Of a stretch of 5,123 bases of DNA, positions 1 to 5,123 are shown piece after piece. Made by a program: the position numbers and the translations under genes. Origin of the DNA: Auritidibacter sp. Marseille-P8566 (GTDB taxonomy: Bacteria > Bacteroidota > Bacteroidia > Flavobacteriales > Flavobacteriaceae); NCBI GenBank assembly GCA_943325595.2, contig CALPQA020000187.1, forward strand, positions 1-5,123, in the 5' to 3' direction. The stretch's first letter is position 1. Each line of letters starts with the position of its first letter. The notes beneath the pieces were generated by a model. That model did no database searches and was not told where the DNA came from. It worked only from the letters and a program-made list of their open reading frames with translations.

Positions 1-1188
1 AGGGAATAAAATATCCATGGCGCGAACTGTTTTTCCATCTTCATTTAAACGCATATAAAACGCTTTTATGTTGGCTGGATAATCAAATAATATTACCGGA
101 CATTTAAAGTGTTTTTCAACCAAATAACGCTCGTGCTCCGATTGTAAATCGGCACCCCATTCGTCAATTATATAGCTGAATTTTTTGTTTTTATTCGGCT
201 TGCAATTTCTTAAAATATCAATTGCTTCGGTATAAGAAACCCTTTTGAAATTGTTTTCTAAAACAAAATTCAATTTCTCAAGCAATGGCATTTCGCTGCG
301 CTCTGCCTGAGGTTTTACTTTTTCTTCTTCTGTCAATCGACTTTCTAAAAACTTCAAATCGTCCTGACATTTATCCATCGTGTATTTAATTACATATTGA
401 ATAAAATCTTCTGCCAAATCCATATTATCATTCAAATCATTGAAAGCCACTTCAGGCTCAATCATCCAAAATTCAGCCAAATGGCGCGAAGTATTCGAGT
501 TTTCAGCACGGAACGTAGGTCCAAAAGTATACACCTGACCCAAAGCCATCGCATAGGTTTCAGCTTCCAATTGTCCCGAAACCGTTAAATTGGTTTCTTT
601 GCCAAAAAAATCTTCTTTATAATTAATTTTCCCTTCCTCAGTTCGTGGCGTGTTGTCAAATGGCAAAGCCGTAACTTTAAACATTTCACCAGCACCTTCC
701 GCATCCGAACCGGTGATAATTGGCGTATTTACATAGACAAAACCTTTATTTTGAAAATAACTATGAACCGCAAACGACAATACCGAACGCACTCTCATAA
801 TCGCTCCAAAAGCATTCGTACGCACTCTTAAATGCGCATTTTCACGCAAAAATTCCAAGGAATGTTTCTTAGGTTGCATCGGAAATTTCTCCGCATCCGA
901 ATCGCCAAGAATTTGTAATTTAGTAACTTGAATTTCAAATTTCTGACCAGCACCTTGGCTTTCCACCAAATTACCAGTAACCGAAATTGCGGCTCCCGTC
1001 GTAATGCGCTTCAAAGTTTCCTCTGGCGTATTCTCGAAATCCACCACACACTGAATATTATTTATAGTCGAACCGTCATTTAACGCAATAAATTGATTGT
1101 TTCTAAACGTGCGCACCCAACCCTTTGCATTCACTTCCTGAAGCGTTGCCGCACTGTTTAATAAGTCTTTAACTTTGGTATGTTTCAT
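1..1188 (-). CDS. asnS: Asparaginyl-tRNA synthetase, N-terminal 396 residues (C-terminus beyond left edge)
   Basis: Cytoplasmic class II aminoacyl-tRNA synthetase that charges tRNA-Asn with asparagine using ATP. Translation from the ATG at 1188-1186 gives 396 codons with no stop before the window edge. Residues about 18-95 are the OB-fold anticodon-binding domain (GWVRTFRNN near 23-31, then FIALNDGS). Residues about 130 onward are the catalytic core: motif 1 region around [20 protein letters not shown] (149-168), the AsnRS-type [20 protein letters not shown] stretch (204-223), and motif 2 [19 protein letters not shown] (223-241) followed by MIEPE. The insert between motif 1 and SGQLEAE ([20 protein letters not shown]) is typical of bacterial AsnRS and argues against AspRS. 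Family members are usually about 460-480 residues, so roughly 80 residues including motif 3 (GxGxGxER) are off the window; the gene is cut by the edge and shows no damage. There is no Shine-Dalgarno, as is normal for Bacteroidota. It is divergent from the lipoprotein gene. Identification is very secure. Confidence 0.97.
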   Translation of the reverse strand, partial: MKHTKVKDLLNSAATLQEVNAKGWVRTFRNNQFIALNDGSTINNIQCVVDFENTPEETLKRITTGAAISVTGNLVESQGAGQKFEIQVTKLQILGDSDAEKFPMQPKKHSLEFLRENAHLRVRTNAFGAIMRVRSVLSFAVHSYFQNKGFVYVNTPIITGSDAEGAGEMFKVTALPFDNTPRTEEGKINYKEDFFGKETNLTVSGQLEAETYAMALGQVYTFGPTFRAENSNTSRHLAEFWMIEPEVAFNDLNDNMDLAEDFIQYVIKYTMDKCQDDLKFLESRLTEEEKVKPQAERSEMPLLEKLNFVLENNFKRVSYTEAIDILRNCKPNKNKKFSYIIDEWGADLQSEHERYLVEKHFKCPVILFDYPANIKAFYMRLNEDGKTVRAMDILFP

Positions 1189-1232
1189 CTTGAAAATGTA
1201 ATAATATTAAAAATAACCATTGCAATTAAATG

Positions 1233-1240
1233 CAAATATA
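1233..1240 (-). promoter_or_regulatory. Probable asnS promoter, -7 element TATATTTG
   Basis: On the minus strand this reads TATATTTG, a full match to the Bacteroidota sigma-factor -7 consensus TAnnTTTG. It lies 44 nt upstream of the asnS ATG and would give a leader of about 40 nt. A TTG is present at 1255-1253 but only 12 nt from the -7 box, shorter than the usual 17-23 nt, so the -33 element is not convincing. The motif match and position are seen; promoter activity is inferred. Confidence 0.5.
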
Positions 1241-1306
1241 AAGGATTTTGAGCAATTTTCCTCGAGAGTTTTATAGGATTTTACAGGATTTCGTTGGTTT
1301 TTTTTT

Positions 1307-1434
1307 GGGCGTGCCCTTCGTTTAGGTCATTGCGAGGTACGAAGCAATCTGTTGTAAACTCGGTCGGGCATTCCGCTGCAATCTTTGTTCCATTTCATTC
1401 CACAAAGGATTTCCGCTGCAGTCCCTCACGCAAG
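1307..1434. repeat. Composite flavobacterial-type intergenic repeat
   Basis: The segment begins with the perfect short palindrome GGGC-GT-GCCC (1307-1316) after a run of nine T, and ends with CTCACGCAAG. It contains a 10-bp direct repeat TTCCGCTGCA at 1371-1380 and 1411-1420. Between these copies, ATCTTTGT (1381-1388) can pair with ACAAAGGAT (1402-1410), with one bulged base, to form a hairpin. The layout (GGGCGTGCCC, then TCGGGCATTCCGCTGCAATC, a hairpin, then GGATTTCCGCTGCAGTCCCT) resembles a repeat I recall between genes in many Flavobacterium genomes. That resemblance comes from memory and was not checked by a search. It encodes no protein. A structured RNA or a non-autonomous mobile element are both possible origins. 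Confidence 0.65.
1327..1350. repeat. CATTGCGAGG..CGAAGCAATC palindromic element (one half-unit)
   Basis: The sequence TCATTGCGAGGTACGAAGCAATCT matches a short interspersed repeat known from many unrelated bacterial genomes (CATTGCGAGGnACGAAGCAATC). ATTGC (1329-1333) and GCAAT (1344-1348) form a 5-bp stem with a 10-nt loop. In other genomes the unit is often followed by its inverted copy, giving a long hairpin; here no second copy is visible nearby, so this looks like a single half-unit. It lies between the GGGCGTGCCC head and the TCGGGC part of the larger repeat. Confidence 0.65.
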
Positions 1435-1443
1435 ACAGACAAC

Positions 1444-1474
1444 TTAGATTGTTAGATTTTAGACTTCTTAGATT
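1444..1474 (+). repeat. TTAGATT heptamer cluster
   Basis: TTAGATT occurs at 1444-1450, 1452-1458 and 1468-1474, with a variant TTAGACT at 1459-1465, so four copies fill 31 nt with irregular 0-2 nt gaps. It follows the composite repeat directly. It may be degenerate low-complexity DNA of the sort common between flavobacterial genes, or a set of binding sites. The repeats are seen; no function is evident. Confidence 0.5.
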
Positions 1475-1502
1475 TTCCAAAAATAATCTCATAAATAAAG
1501 AC

Positions 1503-1510
1503 TACATTTG
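1503..1510 (+). promoter_or_regulatory. Possible promoter of the lipoprotein gene, -7 element TACATTTG
   Basis: TACATTTG is a full match to the Bacteroidota -7 consensus TAnnTTTG and lies 79 nt before the ATG at 1590. Transcription would start near 1516 and leave a leader of about 75 nt. No TTG is found at the expected -33 distance, so support rests on the -7 box alone. Confidence 0.35.
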
Positions 1511-1589
1511 AGAATATATAAGCGAAAGTTTTGCGAGTATAAGATAGTTGGCAGAAACCAGTTAAAAAAATATCGTTAAAAAGAAAACC

Positions 1590-2249
1590 ATGAAAAAAAT
1601 AATCTTATTATTAGTCATAATTCTAAATATAAGTTGCTCGGATGACAAAACCGAAATTGGAGATGGTCTTCCATATTTTTCGTTTTTACAAGTTGATAAT
1701 GACAAATTTATTAATTCTACAGAAGTTGGGAAAATATTGATTTATAAAAACCAAAATAACGCTGAATTGAAATTTAAAGTTCTGAAAAACAAAACGGAAA
1801 AACAACTTGAAAGCAGAGGAACTTTTGTAGTTGGCTCATATAAATATTTCTATTACGATGAACAGAGAATTGAAATGCAATCAACTTTATTTGCTGATGG
1901 AGATTTTTGCTGTTCAAGTTCATTTTATTTGAGTTTGAAAAGATGGCCAAAAACATATCAGACAAATCCAACTGCAATTTCACAAGATTCCAAATTCATA
2001 ACTAATATTGGTTTGATTCCATTTTCAACTGGAGTTCAAAGTACATTTTTGGATTATTCAGAACCTTTAATAAATCTAACAATTAACGGAATAAGTTATA
2101 GTAAAGTTAGAAAAATTGAAATAACTCCAAACCCATTTCCAAATCCAAATTGGCAATTACCAAGTTTAAAGAATATATACTTTGAACAAAATAAAGGAGT
2201 AATTGGCTTTGACGATATACAAAATAATGAATGGAGATTACAAAACTAA
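1590..2249 (+). CDS. Predicted surface-exposed lipoprotein of unknown function
   Basis: The 219-residue product starts with a lipoprotein signal peptide: MKK, a hydrophobic stretch at residues 4-12 (IILLLVIIL) and a relaxed lipobox NISC with the lipidated cysteine at residue 16. The residues after it, SDDK, match the acidic lipoprotein export signal (Cys-Ser-Asp-Asp) that sends Flavobacterium lipoproteins to the outer face of the outer membrane. The mature part has no recognised domain and looks beta-rich. It contains an adjacent cysteine pair (107-108, in FADGDFCCSSSF) and an Asn/Pro segment NPFPNPNW (181-188). The last 25 residues (IYFEQNKGVIGFDD..EWRL) resemble the ending of many small flavobacterial lipoproteins, in which a strand plus a GVIGF-like turn closes the protein. 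The start is fixed by the signal peptide; an A-rich stretch without Shine-Dalgarno precedes it. The gene looks more AT-rich than asnS. The lipoprotein call is strong; the function is unknown. Confidence 0.85.
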   Translation: MKKIILLLVIILNISCSDDKTEIGDGLPYFSFLQVDNDKFINSTEVGKILIYKNQNNAELKFKVLKNKTEKQLESRGTFVVGSYKYFYYDEQRIEMQSTLFADGDFCCSSSFYLSLKRWPKTYQTNPTAISQDSKFITNIGLIPFSTGVQSTFLDYSEPLINLTINGISYSKVRKIEITPNPFPNPNWQLPSLKNIYFEQNKGVIGFDDIQNNEWRLQN

Positions 2250-2282
2250 AAATTCTGCTAATGCTAATAACTACAAAACGAA

Positions 2283-2358
2283 TTTAGAAAGTTGTGTATT
2301 TGTGTTAATTTTTCAAATCTAAAACTCGAAAATTATTCCACTCACAACAACTTCTAAA
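2283..2358. repeat. Imperfect inverted repeat upstream of the DUF5686 promoter
   Basis: The left arm TTTAGAA-A-GTTGT (2283-2295) pairs with the right arm ACAACTTCTAAA (2347-2358): 12 base pairs with one bulged A. The roughly 50-nt interior holds a second, weaker pairing, AATTTTTC (2307-2314) with GAAAATT (2328-2334). The two together could fold as a nested hairpin. In such AT-rich DNA the inner pairing may be chance. It could act as a weak terminator for the lipoprotein gene or be the remnant of a small palindromic element. Confidence 0.35.
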
Positions 2359-2370
2359 CCAATATATAAA

Positions 2371-2399
2371 TTGTTTGTTAGCGATTTTCACTACTTTTG
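2371..2399 (+). promoter_or_regulatory. Probable promoter of the DUF5686 gene (TTG-N18-TACTTTTG)
   Basis: The -33 element TTG (2371-2373) and the -7 element TACTTTTG (2392-2399) are separated by 18 nt, which fits the Bacteroidota consensus TTG-N17-23-TAnnTTTG. Transcription should begin about 5-7 nt past the -7 box, near 2405, leaving only about 10 nt before the ATG at 2415. This is the best promoter match in the window and indicates that the DUF5686 gene can be transcribed independently of the lipoprotein gene. Confidence 0.6.
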
Positions 2400-2414
2400 C
2401 AGTAAATTCTTGAA

Positions 2415-4910
2415 ATGAAGCAACTCACGGTTTTATTTTTATTCCTAACATTCTCCCTTCAAGCACAATTTCAAATTAACGGAATTGTAACTGACGCTTC
2501 ATCAAATGTGCCTTTGGCCTTTGCAACCGTTTCTTCGTCGCTTGGCGCAAATACCATTTCTGATGTAGATGGAAAATTCACGCTTCTCAGCAACCAATTG
2601 CTTTCTGAAATTTCAGTTTCCTACATTGGCTACAGCCCAAAAAAAACAAGCGTCATCCCCGAAAAAAAGTTTTATTCAATCACGCTAGAACCCAAATTTG
2701 ATGTTTTGAATGAGGTAATTGTGGTTCATACCAACCCAGCGTTAGCAGTTATCAGAAAAGTAATTGCACTAAAAAACACCAATAATCCACAAAAAAAACT
2801 CAAAAGCTTTCGCTTTAAAGCCTACAATAAATTAATTGTAACCGCCAATCCAGATTCTATAAACGGCCGAATCGACTCGGTTTTTATTGAAAAAGGCAAC
2901 GCCAAACAACTTTCAAATATTGATTCTTCTGATTTTAAATTCAAAAAAATAATTAACAAACAGCATTTGTTTCAAACGGAAAAAATATCCCAATTCCAGT
3001 TCAACGAAACGGGCTTAAAAGAAACTGTTTTAGCCACAAAAATGGCCGGTTTCAAACAACCTATCTATGAGATTTTAGCCTTCAACTTACAGTCTTTTTC
3101 AATCTACGACAACCAATACGAACTCTTTGAAACCAATTATAACAGCCCTATTTCTCGATCGGGATTGTCCAATTACAACTATAAAATATTAGACACAGTT
3201 ACCATTCAAGACCGCGCCACGTTGATGGTTTACTTCAAAAACAAGAAAAAGAAAAACGCTTCTGGATTAGAAGGCGTACTTTATATCGACCAACAAAATT
3301 TTGCTGTTGCCAAAGCCATTATGCGAATTAAAGGCGTTTTAGACATTACAGGAACACACGAATTTAAATACCTTCCCGAAGAAAAAATCTGGTTTCCAAT
3401 TGCAAAAAAATTCAAGATTGTCAAGGGAAATAATGAAGATGATATTAAAATTTTGGGCGGAACCATTCAGTTTGATGCCGATACAAAAGATTTTGAAACC
3501 CGAAAAAAAGTAGCGTCTGATTATGTTTATTTGCTTTCAGAAACCTACTGCTCGGAATTTGAAATCAACATTCCCTTAAAAATCAAAAAATCCTTCCTTG
3601 CCATTGATATAAAAGACGATGCTGCAAATAAAAATGAGGCGTTTTGGAATACCTATCGAAAAGACAGCTTGGATGTGCGAAGCCAAAGAACGTATGCTAT
3701 TTTAGATAGCATTTCAGTGAAAAACCGAATTGAAAGCAGGTTGCGTTTTGGACGAAAAATCATCAACGGATACATTCCCTTGGGACCAATTGATTACGAT
3801 TTGCGGTATTTACTAAGTTACAATAATTATGAAGGATTCCGAATAGGTTCGGGTGGAATTACAAGCGAGAAATTCTCCAGAAAATACCGTTTTGAAGGAT
3901 ATACTGCTTATGGAACGAAAGATGGAAATTTTAAATACAACCTAGGAATGGCGTCACGACTGGGAAAATTCTCGAATACATGGCTTGGAGCTTCCTATAC
4001 GGATGATGTAAATGAAATTGCGCATACCGTTTATGCAATTGACAAACGGGTTTTCAAACTCTATGATCCCAGACCAATAAACGTGAGTACTTTTTATAAT
4101 TATAAAAGTTGGAAAGGCTATATTGAAACCAAAATATTTCCAAAAACAGAGAGTGTTTGGCAACTTTCGCACACTGAGGTGATTCCAAAATTCGATTATG
4201 CTTTCAATGCCAACGATAAATTGTATAGCACTTTCAAAATGACTACAGCAATGGTTTCCTTGCAATGGAATCCGTTTAGTGCCTACATGCAAACACCTGT
4301 TGGACGATTGGAAATTGAAAAAAGATTTCCGAAATTCACGTTTCAAGTCACCCAATCGTTGCCAAAAATATTGGAAAACGATTTTAAATTTACCAAAATA
4401 GATTTCCGTGCAGTTTATGAAAAAAAATACAGCAACGGTCAAAAATCGGAAGTGCTTTTTGAAGGCGGTTATGCCTTTGGTGACGTTCCGCTAACGCATC
4501 TCTACAACACATCTCCAAATAATTTAACCAAAGACAGAATCCAACAACGGATTACCATTTCGGGGAGAAACAGTTTTGAAACCATGTATTTCAATGAGTT
4601 TTTTTCAAATAAATTTGCTTTGCTGCAACTGAAACACGGCTCGAAAAGAGTTACATTATTCAAGAAAGTTAAACCTTCTTTGGTATTTGTTACCCGAATG
4701 GCATGGGGAAATTTAGACCATCCGGAGCAACATGTGGGTATAAATTATAAAACCTTAAACAAGGGATTTTTTGAATCGGGAATAGAATTAAACCAAATTT
4801 ATAAAGGGTTTGGTTTGACAGGATTTTACAGGTATGGCCCCAACCAACTTCCAAGAGTTGAGGACAATATTGCCGTAAAATTGAGTTTTGTTTTGGATTT
4901 AGGATTGTAA
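2415..4910 (+). CDS. Outer-membrane DUF5686 protein with N-terminal carboxypeptidase-like regulatory domain
   Basis: An 831-residue protein, the usual size for this Bacteroidota family. Residues 1-17 are a Sec signal peptide (MKQLTVLFLFLTFSLQA, probable cleavage before QFQ). Residues about 20-93 form a carboxypeptidase-D-like regulatory beta-sandwich: INGIVTDASSNVPLAFATV, then the SDVDGKFTL turn, then ISVSYIGY and ITLEP. A TonB-box-like LNEVIVV (98-104) follows. The DUF5686 part begins with ALAVIRKVIALKNTNNP (109-125) and KSFRFKAYNKL. Further family hallmarks are FWNTYRKDSLDV (410-421) with ILDSI near 429-433, EGFRIGSGG (473-481) and YGTKD (499-503). From about residue 450 the alternating aromatic and polar strands look like an outer-membrane beta-barrel that ends in AVKLSFVLDLGL. 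The family has no established biochemical role known to me. The regulatory-domain-plus-barrel layout recalls TonB-dependent receptors, but I see no plug domain. The gene is intact and appears to have its own promoter. Family assignment is secure; the barrel and location are inferred. Confidence 0.93.
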   Translation: MKQLTVLFLFLTFSLQAQFQINGIVTDASSNVPLAFATVSSSLGANTISDVDGKFTLLSNQLLSEISVSYIGYSPKKTSVIPEKKFYSITLEPKFDVLNEVIVVHTNPALAVIRKVIALKNTNNPQKKLKSFRFKAYNKLIVTANPDSINGRIDSVFIEKGNAKQLSNIDSSDFKFKKIINKQHLFQTEKISQFQFNETGLKETVLATKMAGFKQPIYEILAFNLQSFSIYDNQYELFETNYNSPISRSGLSNYNYKILDTVTIQDRATLMVYFKNKKKKNASGLEGVLYIDQQNFAVAKAIMRIKGVLDITGTHEFKYLPEEKIWFPIAKKFKIVKGNNEDDIKILGGTIQFDADTKDFETRKKVASDYVYLLSETYCSEFEINIPLKIKKSFLAIDIKDDAANKNEAFWNTYRKDSLDVRSQRTYAILDSISVKNRIESRLRFGRKIINGYIPLGPIDYDLRYLLSYNNYEGFRIGSGGITSEKFSRKYRFEGYTAYGTKDGNFKYNLGMASRLGKFSNTWLGASYTDDVNEIAHTVYAIDKRVFKLYDPRPINVSTFYNYKSWKGYIETKIFPKTESVWQLSHTEVIPKFDYAFNANDKLYSTFKMTTAMVSLQWNPFSAYMQTPVGRLEIEKRFPKFTFQVTQSLPKILENDFKFTKIDFRAVYEKKYSNGQKSEVLFEGGYAFGDVPLTHLYNTSPNNLTKDRIQQRITISGRNSFETMYFNEFFSNKFALLQLKHGSKRVTLFKKVKPSLVFVTRMAWGNLDHPEQHVGINYKTLNKGFFESGIELNQIYKGFGLTGFYRYGPNQLPRVEDNIAVKLSFVLDLGL

Positions 4911-4911
4911 T

Positions 4912-5123
4912 TTATGGTCGGATAATTAATATTGATGGAATATTACTCAACCAAACACTTCTTGAATCCACTAGTTTTTTCCAACTATCAAGGCTAATAA
5001 TCATCAAATCTTTGTTAGTTAAAAACTCCTTTTTCATAATTCTTTCGTTTGCCAAAGTCAGGTTGTTTGGATATCTAGTTTCCAAAGTAGTGATGGCATT
5101 TTGAATCATGAAATTGTTTTTTA
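4912..5123 (-). CDS. Probable C-terminal fragment of an unidentified convergent gene (continues past right edge)
   Basis: The minus-strand frame is open from the right edge to a TAA at 4914-4912, about 69 codons. An internal ATG sits at 5109-5107, but the frame continues upstream of it (codons for KNNF) to the edge, so this is more likely the tail of a longer gene than a complete 65-residue protein. The visible sequence is soluble-looking, with a helical charged part (ERIMKKEFLTNKDLMIISL) and a final SNIPSILIIRP. I recognise no family. The stop lies 1 nt past the DUF5686 stop, a tight tail-to-tail arrangement typical of compact bacterial genomes, and the plus strand is full of stops here. Both points support a real gene, but the stretch is short and AT-rich, so chance openness is possible. 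Confidence 0.5.
   Translation of the reverse strand, partial: KNNFMIQNAITTLETRYPNNLTLANERIMKKEFLTNKDLMIISLDSWKKLVDSRSVWLSNIPSILIIRP

Larger units (their letters stand above)
1189..1589. other. Divergent intergenic region between asnS and the lipoprotein gene
   Basis: This 401-nt gap carries no convincing gene on either strand. It contains, in order, the asnS leader and promoter, a T-rich stretch with two close AGGATTT copies (1276-1291), a composite palindromic repeat (about 1307-1434), a cluster of TTAGATT heptamers (1444-1474), a possible promoter at 1503-1510 and an A-rich leader before the ATG at 1590. The repeat part is visibly richer in GC than the surrounding sequence, which fits inserted repeat DNA. 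No tRNA, riboswitch or transposase remnant was recognised. Confidence 0.8.
2250..2414. other. Intergenic region with inverted repeat and promoter
   Basis: The 165-nt gap between two genes on the same strand carries no ORF. It holds an imperfect long-spaced inverted repeat (2283-2358) and a promoter match ending 15 nt before the next ATG. No classical terminator (GC-rich stem plus T-run) follows the lipoprotein gene, so read-through into the next gene remains possible. Confidence 0.6.

Noticed and set aside
397..588. Plus-strand ORF of 63 codons
   Set aside because: It lies antisense inside asnS, whose minus-strand frame is unmistakable, and its product looks like no protein.
1298..1316. Rho-independent terminator: GGGCGTGCCC next to nine T
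   Set aside because: Read on the minus strand, the stem (4 bp, 2-nt loop) is followed by an A-run, not a T-run; on the plus strand the T-run comes before the stem. Neither has terminator polarity, and no gene ends here.
1371..1420. CRISPR-like direct repeats (TTCCGCTGCA twice)
   Set aside because: There are only two 10-bp copies with a palindromic spacer between them, which belong to the composite intergenic repeat.
1774..1983. Minus-strand ORF of 69 codons
   Set aside because: Shadow of the lipoprotein gene, with no signal or family resemblance of its own.
3281..3466. Minus-strand ORF of 61 codons
   Set aside because: Antisense shadow within the DUF5686 gene without independent support.
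3954..4442. Minus-strand ORF of 162 codons
   Set aside because: Although long, it is fully antisense to the barrel part of the DUF5686 gene. Its Cys/Phe/Ile-rich composition is what antisense reading of such sequence yields, and it has no recognisable motif.
4810..4835. TTGACAGGATTTTACAGG resembling the AGGATTT stretch at 1276-1291
   Set aside because: It lies inside the intact DUF5686 reading frame and codes for a normal barrel strand (GLTGFYRYG). The similarity is short and probably chance.

Overview
The window looks like a chromosomal segment of a member of the Bacteroidota, most likely a Flavobacterium or a close relative. The evidence is low GC content, no Shine-Dalgarno sequences, Bacteroidota-type TAnnTTTG promoter elements, a lipoprotein with a flavobacterial surface-export signal (CSDD), a protein with a carboxypeptidase-D-like regulatory domain fused to DUF5686, and intergenic repeats of a kind familiar from flavobacterial genomes.

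Layout from left to right. Bases 1-1188 (minus strand) carry the N-terminal 396 codons of asparaginyl-tRNA synthetase (asnS). Its C-terminus, with class II motif 3, lies beyond the left edge. Bases 1189-1589 are a divergent intergenic region. It holds a likely asnS promoter, a composite palindromic repeat (about 1307-1434) that includes the widespread CATTGCGAGG..CGAAGCAATC element, a short TTAGATT repeat cluster and a possible promoter for the next gene. Bases 1590-2249 (plus) encode a small AT-rich lipoprotein of unknown function, predicted to be exported to the cell surface. Bases 2250-2414 are intergenic and contain an imperfect inverted repeat and a good promoter match lying almost on top of the next start codon. 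Bases 2415-4910 (plus) encode a full-length 831-residue outer-membrane DUF5686 protein. At the right edge, an open frame on the minus strand (4912-5123) ends 1 nt after the DUF5686 stop and is probably the C-terminus of an unidentified convergent gene.

The genes do not form an obvious pathway. asnS is housekeeping. The lipoprotein and the DUF5686 protein are both envelope proteins facing the same way, but each seems to have its own promoter, so co-transcription is not required. The lipoprotein gene together with its flanking repeats looks like an accessory insert between two more conserved genes. I found no CRISPR array, tRNA, rRNA, transposase or recognisable defence system. The most notable items are the composite intergenic repeat, the near-leaderless DUF5686 promoter and the orphan surface lipoprotein.
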